Origin: an uncultured delta proteobacterium
GTDB lineage: Bacteria > Desulfobacterota > Desulfovibrionia > Desulfovibrionales > Desulfovibrionaceae
Length of the DNA stretch: 64,000 nt
Assembly: GCA_903843965.1 (NCBI GenBank)
Contig: CAIMRY010000026.1
Span: 1-64,000, forward strand
Reading direction: 5' to 3'
The notes under the pieces are model-generated. The model was given only the letters and a program-made list of their open reading frames with translations, ran no database searches and was not told where the DNA came from. A program made the translations under genes and the position numbers. Of this stretch, positions 48,853 to 58,658 are shown piece after piece (position 1 is the first letter of the stretch; each line of letters opens with the position of its first letter).

Positions 48853-49890
48853 ATGGAGAACAAGGACATGAGGGGCGGCATGACGGACAACATGACGGGC
48901 GGATTGAACGAGTTCGAGCGGCTGGCCGGGGGGCATGTCCAGGCCCTGGGCGTGGACGTCATGCAGGTGAATCTGGGGCTGCGCTGCAACCAGTCCTGCA
49001 CGCACTGCCATGTGCAGGCCGGGCCGGAGCGCACGGAGCTCATGGACGAGGCGACCATGGAACAGGTGCTGGGCGCGGCCCGAACCCTGCGGCCCAGGCT
49101 GGTGGACATCACCGGCGGCGCGCCGGAGCTGTGCCCGGTGCTGCGGCCCCTGCTGGACGGCCTGTTCCGCGCGGGGCTGGCGGCCCAGGTGCGCACCAAC
49201 CTCACGGCGCTGTACGAGCCCGGCCAGGAGGACATGTTCGAGTTCTACCGCGCGCGCAAGGTCAGCCTTGTGGCCTCGCTGCCCTGCTACCTGGAGGAGA
49301 ACGTGCGGGCCATGCGCGGCTCCGGGGTCTACGAGCGCAGCGTGGTGGCCCTGCGGCGGCTGAACGGGCTGGGATATGGCCGGGCCAGCGACCAAGATGG
49401 CGGCCCGGAGGACACCCTGACAATCGATCTGGTCTACAACCCCGGCGGGGCCTTCCTGCCGCCAGGGCAATGCGCCCTGGAGGCCGACTACCGGCGCGAA
49501 CTCCTGGCCCGGCACGGCCTGGTCTTCAACCGCCTGCTGACCATCGCCAACATGCCGCTGGGCCGCTTTGGCGAGGGCCTGCGCCGCTCCGGCCAGGAGG
49601 CCGGGTACCTGGAGCTGTTGCGCCAGTCCTTCAATCCGGCCACGCTGGACGGGCTCATGTGCCGCCGCCAGATCAACGTGGGCTACGACGGGGCGCTCTA
49701 TGACTGCGACTTCAACATGGTCCTGGGCCTGCGCGTGAACCACGCCGCGCCGGGGCACATCCGCGATTTCGACGCGGACCTCCTGCGCGGCCGTCTGGTC
49801 ATGACCGGGCCGCATTGCCTGGCCTGCACCGCTGGCGGCGGGTCGTCCTGCGGCGGGGAGCTTGTGGCTGTCACGCCCTCGAAAGGGTAG
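48853..49890 (+). CDS. ArsS-like radical-SAM/Cys-rich (selenodomain) protein
   Basis: 345 residues. The radical-SAM site is GLRCNQSCTHCHVQAGPERTE, followed by VDITGGAPEL. The C-terminal Cys-rich domain has MCRRQINVGYDGALYDCDFN and HCLACTAGGGSSCGG. Together these define the ArsS/TIGR04167 family, linked to arsenosugar synthesis. No in-frame selenocysteine UGA is evident; cysteines occupy the relevant sites. It follows the FAD oxidoreductase and completes the gene set that starts at 44613. Confidence 0.9.
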   Translation: MENKDMRGGMTDNMTGGLNEFERLAGGHVQALGVDVMQVNLGLRCNQSCTHCHVQAGPERTELMDEATMEQVLGAARTLRPRLVDITGGAPELCPVLRPLLDGLFRAGLAAQVRTNLTALYEPGQEDMFEFYRARKVSLVASLPCYLEENVRAMRGSGVYERSVVALRRLNGLGYGRASDQDGGPEDTLTIDLVYNPGGAFLPPGQCALEADYRRELLARHGLVFNRLLTIANMPLGRFGEGLRRSGQEAGYLELLRQSFNPATLDGLMCRRQINVGYDGALYDCDFNMVLGLRVNHAAPGHIRDFDADLLRGRLVMTGPHCLACTAGGGSSCGGELVAVTPSKG

Positions 49891-49930
49891 CCGACCATGC
49901 CTCAACAGCTGGCGTGCCTGAACAGGCCGC

Positions 49931-51064
49931 CTACTTGAACAGGCCAGTGTACCTGCCGTAGCCTTCCTTTTCCAGGTTCTCCCTGGGCACGAAGCGCAGG
50001 GCCGCAGAGTTCATGCAGTAGCGCAGGCCCGTGGGCTTGGGCCCGTCCGGGAACACGTGGCCCAGGTGGTTGTCGCCCAGCCTGCTGCGGACCTCGGTGC
50101 GCGTGGTGAACAGGGTGTTGTCCGGGCGCTCCACGATGTTGCCGGGCTCCAGCGGCTTGCTGAAGCTGGGCCAGCCCGTGCCGGAGTCGAACTTGTCCGT
50201 GGAGCTGTACAACGCCTCGCCGGAGACGATGTCCACGTAGATGCCCGCGCGCTTGTTCGCGTCATACTCGTTCTGGAAGGGCGGCTCGGTGCCCGCGTCC
50301 TGGGTGACCTTGAACTGCATGGGCGTCAGCCGGGCCTTGAGCTGCTCGCGGCTGGGCTTGCGCCAGCCCGTGGCGGCCTCGGCCACGTAGGCCGAGAAGG
50401 GCTTGTCCGCCTCAGCCCCCCACAGGGCGCGGATGGTGTTGTCGCGGCCGCAGTTATAGCGGTAGAACTTGTAGCGGATGGGGTTCTTCTCGAAGTAGCG
50501 CTGGTGGTAGTCCTCGGCCGGGTAGAAGGTCGTGTAGTCGATGATCGGCGTGATCACCGGGCTCTTCAGCAGGTGCGCGTCCGCCAGGCGCTTCTTGGAC
50601 GCCTCGGCCTCGCGGCGCTGCTCGGCGCTGTGCACGAAGATGGCCGGGCGGTACTGCGCGCCCCGGTCGCAGAACTGGCCGCCGTCGTCCGTGGCGTCGT
50701 GGTGCCGCCAGAACCACTCCACCAGCAGGCCATAGCTCACCTTGGCCGGGTCGAAGCGGACCTGCACGGACTCCCGGTGGCCGGTCAGCCCTGCGGAGAC
50801 CTGCTCATAGGTGGGGTTCTTCTCCTTGCCGCCGGCAAAGCCGGAGGTCACGGAGATGACGCCGGGGAGGTGGATGAAGTCTGATTCAACGCACCAGAAG
50901 CAGCCGCCGGCAAAGGTGGCGACGCCGAGGGTGTCCGGGGTCATGGCGGCTCCTTTCGGTTGCTGGGACGTGCGGGGCGCGGCGCTGGCCGTGGCGGCGA
51001 TGGCGGCGGCGGAGGTGGCGCACAGGGCCAGCAGCAGCGCCAGAAGGGTGATTGTTTTCTTCAT
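49931..51064 (-). CDS. msrAB: Exported methionine sulfoxide reductase MsrA-MsrB fusion
   Basis: 377 residues from ATG 51064 with GGAG upstream. A signal peptide ([17 protein letters not shown]) directs export. MsrA has [11 protein letters not shown] and [15 protein letters not shown]. MsrB has [29 protein letters not shown] and the catalytic [11 protein letters not shown]. MsrB lacks the two CxxC zinc motifs, like the zinc-free type. The enzyme repairs oxidised methionine in periplasmic proteins. It converges with the ArsS-like gene, 41 bases away. Confidence 0.95.
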   Translation of the reverse strand: MKKTITLLALLLALCATSAAAIAATASAAPRTSQQPKGAAMTPDTLGVATFAGGCFWCVESDFIHLPGVISVTSGFAGGKEKNPTYEQVSAGLTGHRESVQVRFDPAKVSYGLLVEWFWRHHDATDDGGQFCDRGAQYRPAIFVHSAEQRREAEASKKRLADAHLLKSPVITPIIDYTTFYPAEDYHQRYFEKNPIRYKFYRYNCGRDNTIRALWGAEADKPFSAYVAEAATGWRKPSREQLKARLTPMQFKVTQDAGTEPPFQNEYDANKRAGIYVDIVSGEALYSSTDKFDSGTGWPSFSKPLEPGNIVERPDNTLFTTRTEVRSRLGDNHLGHVFPDGPKPTGLRYCMNSAALRFVPRENLEKEGYGRYTGLFK

Positions 51065-51324
51065 GTCCAAGCTCCGGCTGAAGGTGTCTGAGCCAACCAC
51101 GAATGTATGCTGTTTTTGTGGGGTGTCAATGACCGGAGCAGGCAACTCTTGGGCAGTCATCGGTCTGGACAGTCATCGCCTGGACAGCCGCCGGGAGCGC
51201 GGCCTGGAAAATGGATCGGCGAGCCAGGCTGACTTCGGCCAGGGCCCCTTGCTTGCGAAATCAACGAGTCTGGCGTAGCGCAAGGAGCGTGAGGATCCCC
51301 CCAACGCCCAGCCTGGAGGCCGCC

Positions 51325-52989
51325 ATGCGCGCCCTGGCGCATTACCTGTTCGCCGCTGTGGTCACCGTGTTTTATGGCGGCCGGGTCTGCCCGTTCATCA
51401 ACCAGCTGACCCTGGCGCAGTGGGCGCAGTTTGTGCTGGCGGCCTTCGCCCTGGGCTACTGCCTGCGGCGGTTCGTCATCGAGCCTCTGGTCGGGCACAG
51501 CCCGGTGGCTGGCCGCGTGTTTCTGCGGGCCAGGGCAGAGCTGGCGCTGTTCCTGCTTCTGGGCCTGGCCCTGGCCGCCAGCAACACCCTGGTGCTGGGC
51601 TTTCCCCTGCTTGCCAGCGGCGGCAAGGTGGTGCTCGGCTGCGTCATCCTGGGGGCCTTTGCCGCAGCGGACCTGGCCCTGGAGGAGGAGCGCAAGATCG
51701 CCCGCCTGCTTGAGCAGACCAGCCAGGAGCTCCCGGTGGGCGAGAACATGTTCCCGCTGACCCGGCAGTTCTCCCTGGCCGCCGCCTTTGTGCTCTTCGC
51801 CGTGGTGCTGGTGGTGTTTTTGATCCTGGTGCGCGACTTCCAGTGGGTCCAGGGCGTGGAGCACGGCAGCCTGCAGCTGCCCCTGCGCGCGGTGCTGGTG
51901 GAGCTGAGCTTTGTGCTGGCGGTGGCCCTGGCCGAGATCTTGAACCTCATCGCCTCGTTCTCGCGCAACCTGCGCCTGGCCTTCGCCAACGAGAACGGCG
52001 CGCTGACCCGGGTGGCGCAGGGCAACCTGAACTCCCGGGCGGTGGTCAGCAGCAACAACGAGTTCGGCCTCATGGCCAGCTACACCAACCGCATGATTTC
52101 CGCCCTGGAGGAGCGCACCCGCGACCTCGCCTCGGCCCAGGTCAGGGAGGAGAAGAGCAAGCTTTTGGCCGGGCTTTCGGCCAGCCTGTCCAAGTACCTG
52201 TCGCCGCAGATCGTGCACTCGCTGTTGACCGGGGAAAAGGGCACGGAGCTTGTGACCCAGCGCAAGAAGCTCACGGTCTTCTTCAGCGACATCAAGGACT
52301 TCACCAAGACCACCGAGGACATGCAGCCCGAGGATCTGTCGGACCTGCTGAACAGCTACTTCACGGAGATGTCGGCCATCGCGCTCCTTTACGGGGCCAC
52401 CATCGACAAGTTCATCGGCGACGCCATGCTGATGTTCTTCGGCGACCCGGAGACCAAGGGCGTGCAGCAGGACGCCGAGGCCTGCGTGCGCATGGCCGTG
52501 GCCATGCAGCGCCGCATGAAGACGTTGCAGGACGAGTGGCGCGCTCGCGGCTACAACAAGCCTTTCCACATGCGCATCGGCATCAACACCGGGTACTGCA
52601 ACGTGGGCAACTTCGGCAGCGCGGACCGCATGGACTACACCATCATCGGCGGCGAGGTGAACCTGGCCGCGCGCCTGGAGGCCCAGGCCGAGCCCGACGG
52701 CATCCTCATCTCCGCCGACACCTTCTCGCTCGTGCGCGACATCGTGGAGGCCGAGGAGCGCCCAAAGCTCACGGCCAAGGGCATCGAACGCGAGGTCATC
52801 CCCTACGCCGTCACCGGCAGCTACGACGAAGAGCCCGGCAACGCGGACCACATCCGCAGGGAGTTCGCGGGCCTGCGCATCATCGCGGACCTGGGGAAGG
52901 TCAACGCCGGGGACAGGGGGGAGATCATCGAGGGCCTGGAGGAGCTGCTGGCGCGCCTGCGCCGGGGGCCTGCGGGCAGGCCGGAATAG
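51325..52989 (+). CDS. Membrane-bound class III adenylate/guanylate cyclase
   Basis: 554 residues from ATG 51325 (GGAGG five bases before). About five or six membrane helices lie in residues 1-215, then a HAMP-like linker (about 220-275) and a class III cyclase domain (about 305-480). Catalytic features are VFFSDIKDFT (metal Asp), KFIGDAMLMFFGDPE (second Asp) and DYTIIGGEVNLAARLE. It converts ATP or GTP to a cyclic nucleotide in response to a membrane signal. A second cyclase lies 3 kb downstream. Confidence 0.92.
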   Translation: MRALAHYLFAAVVTVFYGGRVCPFINQLTLAQWAQFVLAAFALGYCLRRFVIEPLVGHSPVAGRVFLRARAELALFLLLGLALAASNTLVLGFPLLASGGKVVLGCVILGAFAAADLALEEERKIARLLEQTSQELPVGENMFPLTRQFSLAAAFVLFAVVLVVFLILVRDFQWVQGVEHGSLQLPLRAVLVELSFVLAVALAEILNLIASFSRNLRLAFANENGALTRVAQGNLNSRAVVSSNNEFGLMASYTNRMISALEERTRDLASAQVREEKSKLLAGLSASLSKYLSPQIVHSLLTGEKGTELVTQRKKLTVFFSDIKDFTKTTEDMQPEDLSDLLNSYFTEMSAIALLYGATIDKFIGDAMLMFFGDPETKGVQQDAEACVRMAVAMQRRMKTLQDEWRARGYNKPFHMRIGINTGYCNVGNFGSADRMDYTIIGGEVNLAARLEAQAEPDGILISADTFSLVRDIVEAEERPKLTAKGIEREVIPYAVTGSYDEEPGNADHIRREFAGLRIIADLGKVNAGDRGEIIEGLEELLARLRRGPAGRPE

Positions 52990-53110
52990 GCCCGCGCCGG
53001 ACTCTCCCGGATCGAGCCGGGTGAGCAGGGCTGGGGCGCAGGGCGCAGGAACATCAGGTCCCGGCCAGGCCGGGGAATTTTCGCACGCAGCCGCGCGCTC
53101 CAGCCGGTGC

Positions 53111-53170
53111 AGGCCCGACCAGGCCCGACCAGGCCCGACCAGGCCCGATGAAACCGGATGAAACCGGATG
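53111..53170. repeat. 10-bp tandem repeat, six units
   Basis: AGGCCCGACC occurs three times, then AGGCCCGATG, then AAACCGGATG twice, all in 10-base register. It lies in the intergenic region before the 5'-nucleotidase gene. Confidence 0.9.
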
Positions 53171-53224
53171 AGGCCAGCCGCCCCTGCCGCCCGCGCGGCG
53201 CACTCAGCCCAAGGAGCCCGGACC

Positions 53225-55195
53225 ATGCCGACCATGCCCACTGTTTTGCGCCGCTTCCGCCCGCTGCCGCGCGCCGCGCTGCTTCTGCTGCTGGCCCTGC
53301 TGGCCTTGCAGCTCCTGTTGCTCGGGGCCTGCGCGCACCGCCCCTTGCCCGGCCCCTTCAGCCTGACCATCGCCCACATCAACGACACGCACTCCAACCT
53401 GGAGCCCGTGGACACCGGCCTGGTCCTGGCGGGCGAGAAGGCCAAGGCCCGGCTGGGCGGGTTCGCGCGGCTCAAGACGGCGCTGGACGAGGTGCGCGCC
53501 AGCGAGGAGAACGTGCTGGTGCTGCACGCCGGGGACGCGGTGCAGGGCACGCTCTTTTTCAATGTCTTCCAGGGCCGGGCCGACATCGACCTCTTGAACC
53601 AGCTGGGGCTGGACGCCATGACGCTCGGCAACCACGAGTTTGACAAGGGGCCGGGGCTCACGGGCGCGCTGGCGGCCAGGGCCCGCTTCCCGATGCTGGC
53701 GGCCAACATCGACGTAACGCGCGAGCCCGCCCTGGACGGGCGCATCCGGCCCTCGGTGGTGCGGCTGTTCGGTCAGCAGCGGGTGGGCATCATCGGCGTC
53801 ACCACGCCGACCACGCCCCGGATCACCGTTGACGTGGGCGGGGCGGTCTTTCTTCCCGCAGCCCCGGCCGTGGCCGTGCAGGTGCGTGAGCTGCACGGCC
53901 AGGGCGTGGACCGGATCGTGGTGCTCTCCCACCTGGGCTACGAGCAGGACATCGCCCTGGCCAAGGCCGTGGCGGGCATCGACGTCATCGTGGGCGGCCA
54001 CTCGCACACCCTGCTGGGCGACCCGGCCCGGCTGGCCCAGCTGGGCCTGACCCCCGCGGGAGCGTACCCCACCGTGGTGCAGGGCCCGGATAACGGAAGG
54101 ACGCTGGTGGTCCAGGCCTGGCGCTGGGGCATGCAGCTGGGGCTGCTGCGGGTCCGCTTCGACGCCGGGGGCGCCATTGTGGAGCACTCGGCTCGGCCCA
54201 TGATCCTGGCCGGGGAGGACTTCAGCCAGGACGGCAAGCCGGTGCCCAAGGGCTCGCCGCTGCAGGCGCGGCTTGTGGCGGCGCTCGCGGCTTCCGGCGC
54301 GGCCCGCATCGTGGCCGAGGACGCCGGGATCGCGGCGAGGATTGCGCCCTACGCCAGGGAGATCGCGCCCTTCCGCGCCGCGCGCGTCGGGGCTCACGCT
54401 GTGGTGGACCTGGTCCGGGGCACGGCCACGGACCCCGGCCCGATCGTGGCCGACGCCTACCTGGCGGCGGTCCCTGGCGCGCAGCTGGCCCTGCTCATGC
54501 CCGGCGGGCTGCGCCAGGATCTCTTCCAGGGCGAACTCACGCTCGGCATGGTCATGGGCGTGCTGCCCTTTGGCAACACCCTGGTCAGCCTGGACGTCAC
54601 CGGGGCCGAGTTCACAAGCGTCCTGGAGGAGGCCGCGGAGTTCCGGCTGCGCACGCACCCGCCCCTCGGAGGTGAGTGGCGCAACCTTCAGGTCTTCCAC
54701 GCCGCAGGCTTCACCTGCGCGGTGGACCCGGACCGGCCCATGGGCGGGCGCATCAGCGCGCTGCGGGTGCGCAGCGCAGGCGGTCCCGGCGGCGAGATTG
54801 CGGACATCGACCCGGCGGCCACCTACCGGCTGGTGACCAACAGCTATCTGGCGGGCGGCGGCGACGGCCTGGCCACGCTGAAGGGCATCGCTACGGGCCG
54901 CGTGGACACCGGCATCCTGGAGCACGACGCCCTGGCCGAGCACCTGAAGGCGCTGGGCGTGGTCGCGGCCCCGACAGGACGGCGCGTGGTGGTCCAGGGC
55001 GGGGCGGCGGAGTCGACCGCAATCTCGGCCCCGGTTTCTGTCCCGGCCCCGGCTCCGGCAGTAACTTCGTCCCCGGTGTCGGCCTTGGAACTTGGTCCGG
55101 CGTCCGGCCCCGTGTCAGGGTTGCGGCTTGACCTGAGCTTGGAGCCGGGCCTGGAGCTGGGCCTGGAGTTGTGTCGGTTCGGCCAGGTGGCCTGA
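53225..55195 (+). CDS. 5'-nucleotidase/2',3'-cyclic phosphodiesterase family lipoprotein
   Basis: 656 residues from ATG 53225 (AAGGAG before). The leader ends LLLGAC, a lipobox. The calcineurin-like domain has AHINDTHSNLEP, HAGDAVQG, LGNHEFDKGP and GGHSHTLL. The C-terminal substrate domain has LPFGNTLVSLDVTG and VTNSYLAGGGDG. It hydrolyses external nucleotides or UDP-sugars. A low-complexity tail (PVSVPAPAPAVTSSPVS, then LEPGLELGLEL) extends the usual end. Placement between two cyclases could allow degradation of external cyclic nucleotides, but this is speculative. Confidence 0.92.
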   Translation: MPTMPTVLRRFRPLPRAALLLLLALLALQLLLLGACAHRPLPGPFSLTIAHINDTHSNLEPVDTGLVLAGEKAKARLGGFARLKTALDEVRASEENVLVLHAGDAVQGTLFFNVFQGRADIDLLNQLGLDAMTLGNHEFDKGPGLTGALAARARFPMLAANIDVTREPALDGRIRPSVVRLFGQQRVGIIGVTTPTTPRITVDVGGAVFLPAAPAVAVQVRELHGQGVDRIVVLSHLGYEQDIALAKAVAGIDVIVGGHSHTLLGDPARLAQLGLTPAGAYPTVVQGPDNGRTLVVQAWRWGMQLGLLRVRFDAGGAIVEHSARPMILAGEDFSQDGKPVPKGSPLQARLVAALAASGAARIVAEDAGIAARIAPYAREIAPFRAARVGAHAVVDLVRGTATDPGPIVADAYLAAVPGAQLALLMPGGLRQDLFQGELTLGMVMGVLPFGNTLVSLDVTGAEFTSVLEEAAEFRLRTHPPLGGEWRNLQVFHAAGFTCAVDPDRPMGGRISALRVRSAGGPGGEIADIDPAATYRLVTNSYLAGGGDGLATLKGIATGRVDTGILEHDALAEHLKALGVVAAPTGRRVVVQGGAAESTAISAPVSVPAPAPAVTSSPVSALELGPASGPVSGLRLDLSLEPGLELGLELCRFGQVA

Positions 55196-55406
55196 GCCGG
55201 GGTTTGGCTGCCGGGCTTTCGGCCTGCGCCGCAAACTGTCGACCTGCGCCGCGAAGCTTTGGCCCGCATCTGGACCCCAGGCCGCGCCCTGCGCAGCTCC
55301 AGAGATTCTGTCCCTACGCATTGACAATTCTCTCGAGAATCCATTAATTTGTTGGGAATATGCATTCTGCCTCCACGGCCTGCAACCCGACCCGGACAGG
55401 ACGACC

Positions 55407-55847
55407 ATGGCCCGCACGCCCGACCCCGCCCAGGAGCTCAGCCTCCTGCACGCCGAGAACCGCCACCTGAAGGACACCGTCGCCGTGATGCGCCAGTCCC
55501 TGGAGGTGCTGGTGCTGGACAAGAACGCGGCGGTGCAGCAGGCCGTGGCCGCCTCCCAGGGCGAGATCGAGAACATGAAGGCCGCGGTGGTGGCCCTGCG
55601 CGAGGTCCTGGAGACCCTGCGCGCCCAGCGCGACCGCCAGGTCCAGGAGGCCGTGGCCCAGGGCAAGGCCGAGAACCGCGAGCTTCAGGTTGCCATCCAG
55701 GCCCTGCGCGAGCGCCTGGACCAGGCCCTGTTCGACGAGCGGGACCGCGCGCGGATTGAGCGCCGGGCCCTGGAGGACGAGCTTGCGCAGTTGCGCCAGA
55801 CCGTGGTGGTCCTGCGCGAGGCCCTTCAGGCCGGAGGGCGGAAGTGA
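55407..55847 (+). CDS. Coiled-coil protein of unknown function, 146 aa
   Basis: Almost entirely heptad-patterned (LLHAENRHLKDTVAVMRQ through ELAQLRQTVVVLREAL), indicating a long parallel coiled coil. No signal or membrane segment. The TGA overlaps the ATG of the GAF-cyclase by one base, so translation is coupled and the two proteins probably interact. No family name can be given. Confidence 0.75.
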   Translation: MARTPDPAQELSLLHAENRHLKDTVAVMRQSLEVLVLDKNAAVQQAVAASQGEIENMKAAVVALREVLETLRAQRDRQVQEAVAQGKAENRELQVAIQALRERLDQALFDERDRARIERRALEDELAQLRQTVVVLREALQAGGRK

Positions 55848-58249
55848 TGGCCAAGTCCACGAAACAACAGAGTCTTCTGAAGGCCGCAGTCAAGCCAGCA
55901 GTCAAGCCAGCAGCCAAGACCGCAGCCAAGACCGCAGCCAAGACCGCAGCCAAGACCGCCCCGAAGACCCTGGCCAGGGCCGCAGGCAGGCTGCCCCTAA
56001 ACCGCTCCGGCCCCTCCGACCGCTCCGCGATGCTGCTCGGCGTGTCCCACCGGCTGGCCGCCCTGGACAGCCTGGACGAGATGCTGGGGGCCCTGGTGGA
56101 GATGACCAGCTGGGAGCTGGGGGCCGAGCGCGGCTCGCTGTTCCTGAACGACCCCGAGAGCGGGGAGCTGTACTCCATCGTGGCCCAGGGCACCCAGCAC
56201 CGGCGCATCCGCATCCTGAACAGCACGGGCGTGGCTGGCCGCGTGTTCACCACGGGCCGGGGCATGGTCGTGGCCGAGGCCTACAAGAACAAGCATTTCA
56301 ACCAGGAGGTGGACCGGGAGACCGGGTTCGTGACGCGCAACATCGTCTGCGCGCCCATCCGCACGGTCAAGGGCGAGATTATCGGCGTGGCCCAGGTGCT
56401 GAACAAGAAGGACGGGGACTTCAGCCGCGAGGACCTGAAGCTCCTTGAGGCCATCGCCATGCAGGCGGCCATCGCCCTGTCCGGTGCCCAGTTCGTGGAG
56501 AAGATGCAGGCCTCTCGCGCCAAGGAGCTGGAGTTCCTGAACGTCGTGGCCGACGTGACCTCGGAGATCGAGCTGGGCACGCTGTTGCGCAAGGTCATGG
56601 GCGAGGCCACCAAGATGCTCAGCGCCGAGCGCTCGACCCTGTTTTTGAACGACGAGAAGACCGCTGAGTTGTGGTCCATGGTGGGCGAGGGCATCCAGGC
56701 CACCCAGATCCGCTTCCCCAACCATCTGGGCATCGCCGGCGCGGTGTTCACCAGCGGCCAGTCCGTGAACATCCCCCACGCCTACGCCGACCTGCGCTTC
56801 AACCCCGGTTTCGACAAGAAGACGGGATTCTTCACGCGCTCCATCCTGTGCACCCCGGTGGTGACCAAGGAGGGCAAGGTCATCGGCGTGACCCAGGTCC
56901 TGAACAGGCACGGCGGGCCCTTCACCCACGAGGACGAGTCCAGGCTCAAGGCCTTCACCGCCCAGATCTCCATCGCGCTGGAGAACGCCAAGCTCTTCAG
57001 CGACGTGCAGAGCATGAAGAACTACAACGAGAGCATGCTCCAGAGCATGAGCAACGGCGTCATCACGCTGGACGAGGACGGCCGCATCAAGACCTGCAAC
57101 GCCGCAGGCCTGCGCATCCTCTCTTCTGAAAAGGGCGGCGAGGCCCAGGGCCTGCTCGGCCAGAGCTTCGCCGAGTTCTTCACCGGCCCCAACGCCTGGC
57201 TGGCGGACAAGGTGGCCGCCGTGGACGCCTCCCAGACCCCGGACATCAGCATGGACGCCGAGTTGGTTTTTCCGGACCGCAGCGTCTCGGTGAACGTCTC
57301 GGTGCTGCCGCTCTTGAGCGGGGAGCAGAAGAAGCTCGGCACCATGTTTATGATCGAGGACATATCGAGCGAAAAGCGCATGAAGTCGACCATGAGCCGC
57401 TACATGGACCCCAAGCTGGCCGACCAGCTCATGGCCGGGGGCGAGGACATCCTGGGCGGCAAGGTGGTGGACGTCACGGTGCTCTTCTCGGACATCCGCA
57501 GCTTCACCACCCTGACCGAGAGCCTGGGCGCCCAGGGCACGGTGAGCTTCTTGAATGACTACTTCACCCTCATGGTCGACTGCCTGCAGGCCGAGGGCGG
57601 CATGCTCGACAAGTTCATCGGCGACGCCATCATGGCCGTGTTCGGCATCCCGCTGGCCCACGAGGACGACGAGGACCGGGCCCTGCGCTGCGCCATCGCC
57701 ATGATCCGCCAGCTCTCCGTGTTCAACGCCCAGCGTGCGAGCGCGGGCCAAAAGCCCATCGACATCGGCATCGGCCTGAACTCGGCCCAGGTGGTCTCCG
57801 GCAACATCGGCTCGCCCAAGCGCATGGACTACACCATCATCGGCGACGGGGTGAACCTGGCCGCGCGGCTGGAAAGCGCCTGCAAGCAGTACAGCGCGCG
57901 CATCCTCATCAGCGAGTTCACCCACGCCAGGCTCAAGGGCATCTACCGGGTCAGGGACGTGGACGACGTGGTGGTCAAGGGCAAGACCGAGCCCGTGCGC
58001 ATCTACGAGGTGCTGGACTACCACACCGACGAGACCTTCCCCAACCTCATGGAGGCCACGGGGCATTTCCAGGAGGGCCGCAAGGCCTACCGCGCCGGGG
58101 ACTTCGCCCGGGCCACGCGTTCCTTTTCGGAGGCCCTGCGGCTCAACCCCTCGGACAGGCTCTGCACAACCTACATCGAACGCTGCGAGACCCTGGCCGC
58201 CGCTTTGCCCACGGACTGGCGCGGGGTCTGGACCATGACCTCGAAATAG
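55847..58249 (+). CDS. GAF-GAF-PAS class III adenylate cyclase
   Basis: 800 residues from ATG 55847, with GGAGGGCGG upstream. An Ala/Lys/Thr repeat tail (13-40) leads to GAF 1 (about 65-205) and GAF 2 (about 230-375), both with NKK or NRH-type endings. A PAS domain (about 385-500) and a cyclase domain (about 535-705) follow. The cyclase shows VTVLFSDIRSFTTLTE, KFIGDAIMAVFGIP and MDYTIIGDGVNLAARLE. The C-terminus has one TPR-like unit (GRKAYRAGDFARATRSFSEAL). It is soluble and probably senses a small ligand or redox state through its GAF domains. Confidence 0.93.
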   Translation: MAKSTKQQSLLKAAVKPAVKPAAKTAAKTAAKTAAKTAPKTLARAAGRLPLNRSGPSDRSAMLLGVSHRLAALDSLDEMLGALVEMTSWELGAERGSLFLNDPESGELYSIVAQGTQHRRIRILNSTGVAGRVFTTGRGMVVAEAYKNKHFNQEVDRETGFVTRNIVCAPIRTVKGEIIGVAQVLNKKDGDFSREDLKLLEAIAMQAAIALSGAQFVEKMQASRAKELEFLNVVADVTSEIELGTLLRKVMGEATKMLSAERSTLFLNDEKTAELWSMVGEGIQATQIRFPNHLGIAGAVFTSGQSVNIPHAYADLRFNPGFDKKTGFFTRSILCTPVVTKEGKVIGVTQVLNRHGGPFTHEDESRLKAFTAQISIALENAKLFSDVQSMKNYNESMLQSMSNGVITLDEDGRIKTCNAAGLRILSSEKGGEAQGLLGQSFAEFFTGPNAWLADKVAAVDASQTPDISMDAELVFPDRSVSVNVSVLPLLSGEQKKLGTMFMIEDISSEKRMKSTMSRYMDPKLADQLMAGGEDILGGKVVDVTVLFSDIRSFTTLTESLGAQGTVSFLNDYFTLMVDCLQAEGGMLDKFIGDAIMAVFGIPLAHEDDEDRALRCAIAMIRQLSVFNAQRASAGQKPIDIGIGLNSAQVVSGNIGSPKRMDYTIIGDGVNLAARLESACKQYSARILISEFTHARLKGIYRVRDVDDVVVKGKTEPVRIYEVLDYHTDETFPNLMEATGHFQEGRKAYRAGDFARATRSFSEALRLNPSDRLCTTYIERCETLAAALPTDWRGVWTMTSK
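55886..55969 (+). repeat. 12-bp in-frame tandem repeat coding for AVKP/AAKT units
   Basis: Seven units of GCAGYCAAGMCM: two GCAGTCAAGCCA, four GCAGCCAAGACC, and one diverged. They encode AVKP, AVKP, AAKT x4 and APKT in the N-terminal tail of the GAF-cyclase. Confidence 0.92.
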
Positions 58250-58274
58250 CCCGGCCCAATCCATTGGAGCGCCT

Positions 58275-58598
58275 GTGAACACATCCGGCCCAGCCTCAAG
58301 CACGCCTTCCGGTTTCGACCACCGCAGCCACGCCCGCAAGACGTTGCTTGTGGCCGGACGTCTGCTGTGCGAGGGCGACTGGCAGCCCTGCGAGGTGGTC
58401 AACGTCTCCGTGGGCGGGGCCAAGCTGCGGGTGTTCGGGATCTACTGCTCGGGCCAGGAGCTGAGCCTGGAGATCAAGGCCTGCGGCCAGTTCCCCGGCG
58501 TTGTCGCCTGGGTGCGCGGGGACGAGGTGGGCCTGACCTTCACCGGCGACCCCGGCGAAACGGCCGAGGCCCTCATCGCGCTGGCAACCTACGGCTGA
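58275..58598 (+). CDS. PilZ-domain protein
   Basis: 107 residues from GTG 58275. The protein is a single PilZ domain with DHRSHARKTL (RxxxR-like) and NVSVGGAKL (D/NxSxxG), the cyclic-di-GMP contact motifs, followed by beta strands to VGLTFTG. It is 25 bases downstream of the GAF-cyclase on the same strand. It probably binds cyclic-di-GMP and could link the cyclase's signal to a second pathway. Confidence 0.85.
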   Translation: MNTSGPASSTPSGFDHRSHARKTLLVAGRLLCEGDWQPCEVVNVSVGGAKLRVFGIYCSGQELSLEIKACGQFPGVVAWVRGDEVGLTFTGDPGETAEALIALATYG

Positions 58599-58658
58599 CC
58601 GCAGCGTTGCGGCGGGCCGGGGTGCGGCCTGCCTGGCCTTGCCCGGCTTTGCCCATCG

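Noticed and set aside
48853-49890. Selenocysteine codon in the ArsS-like gene
   Set aside because: The relevant positions are cysteine codons and no in-frame TGA or SECIS-like hairpin was seen.
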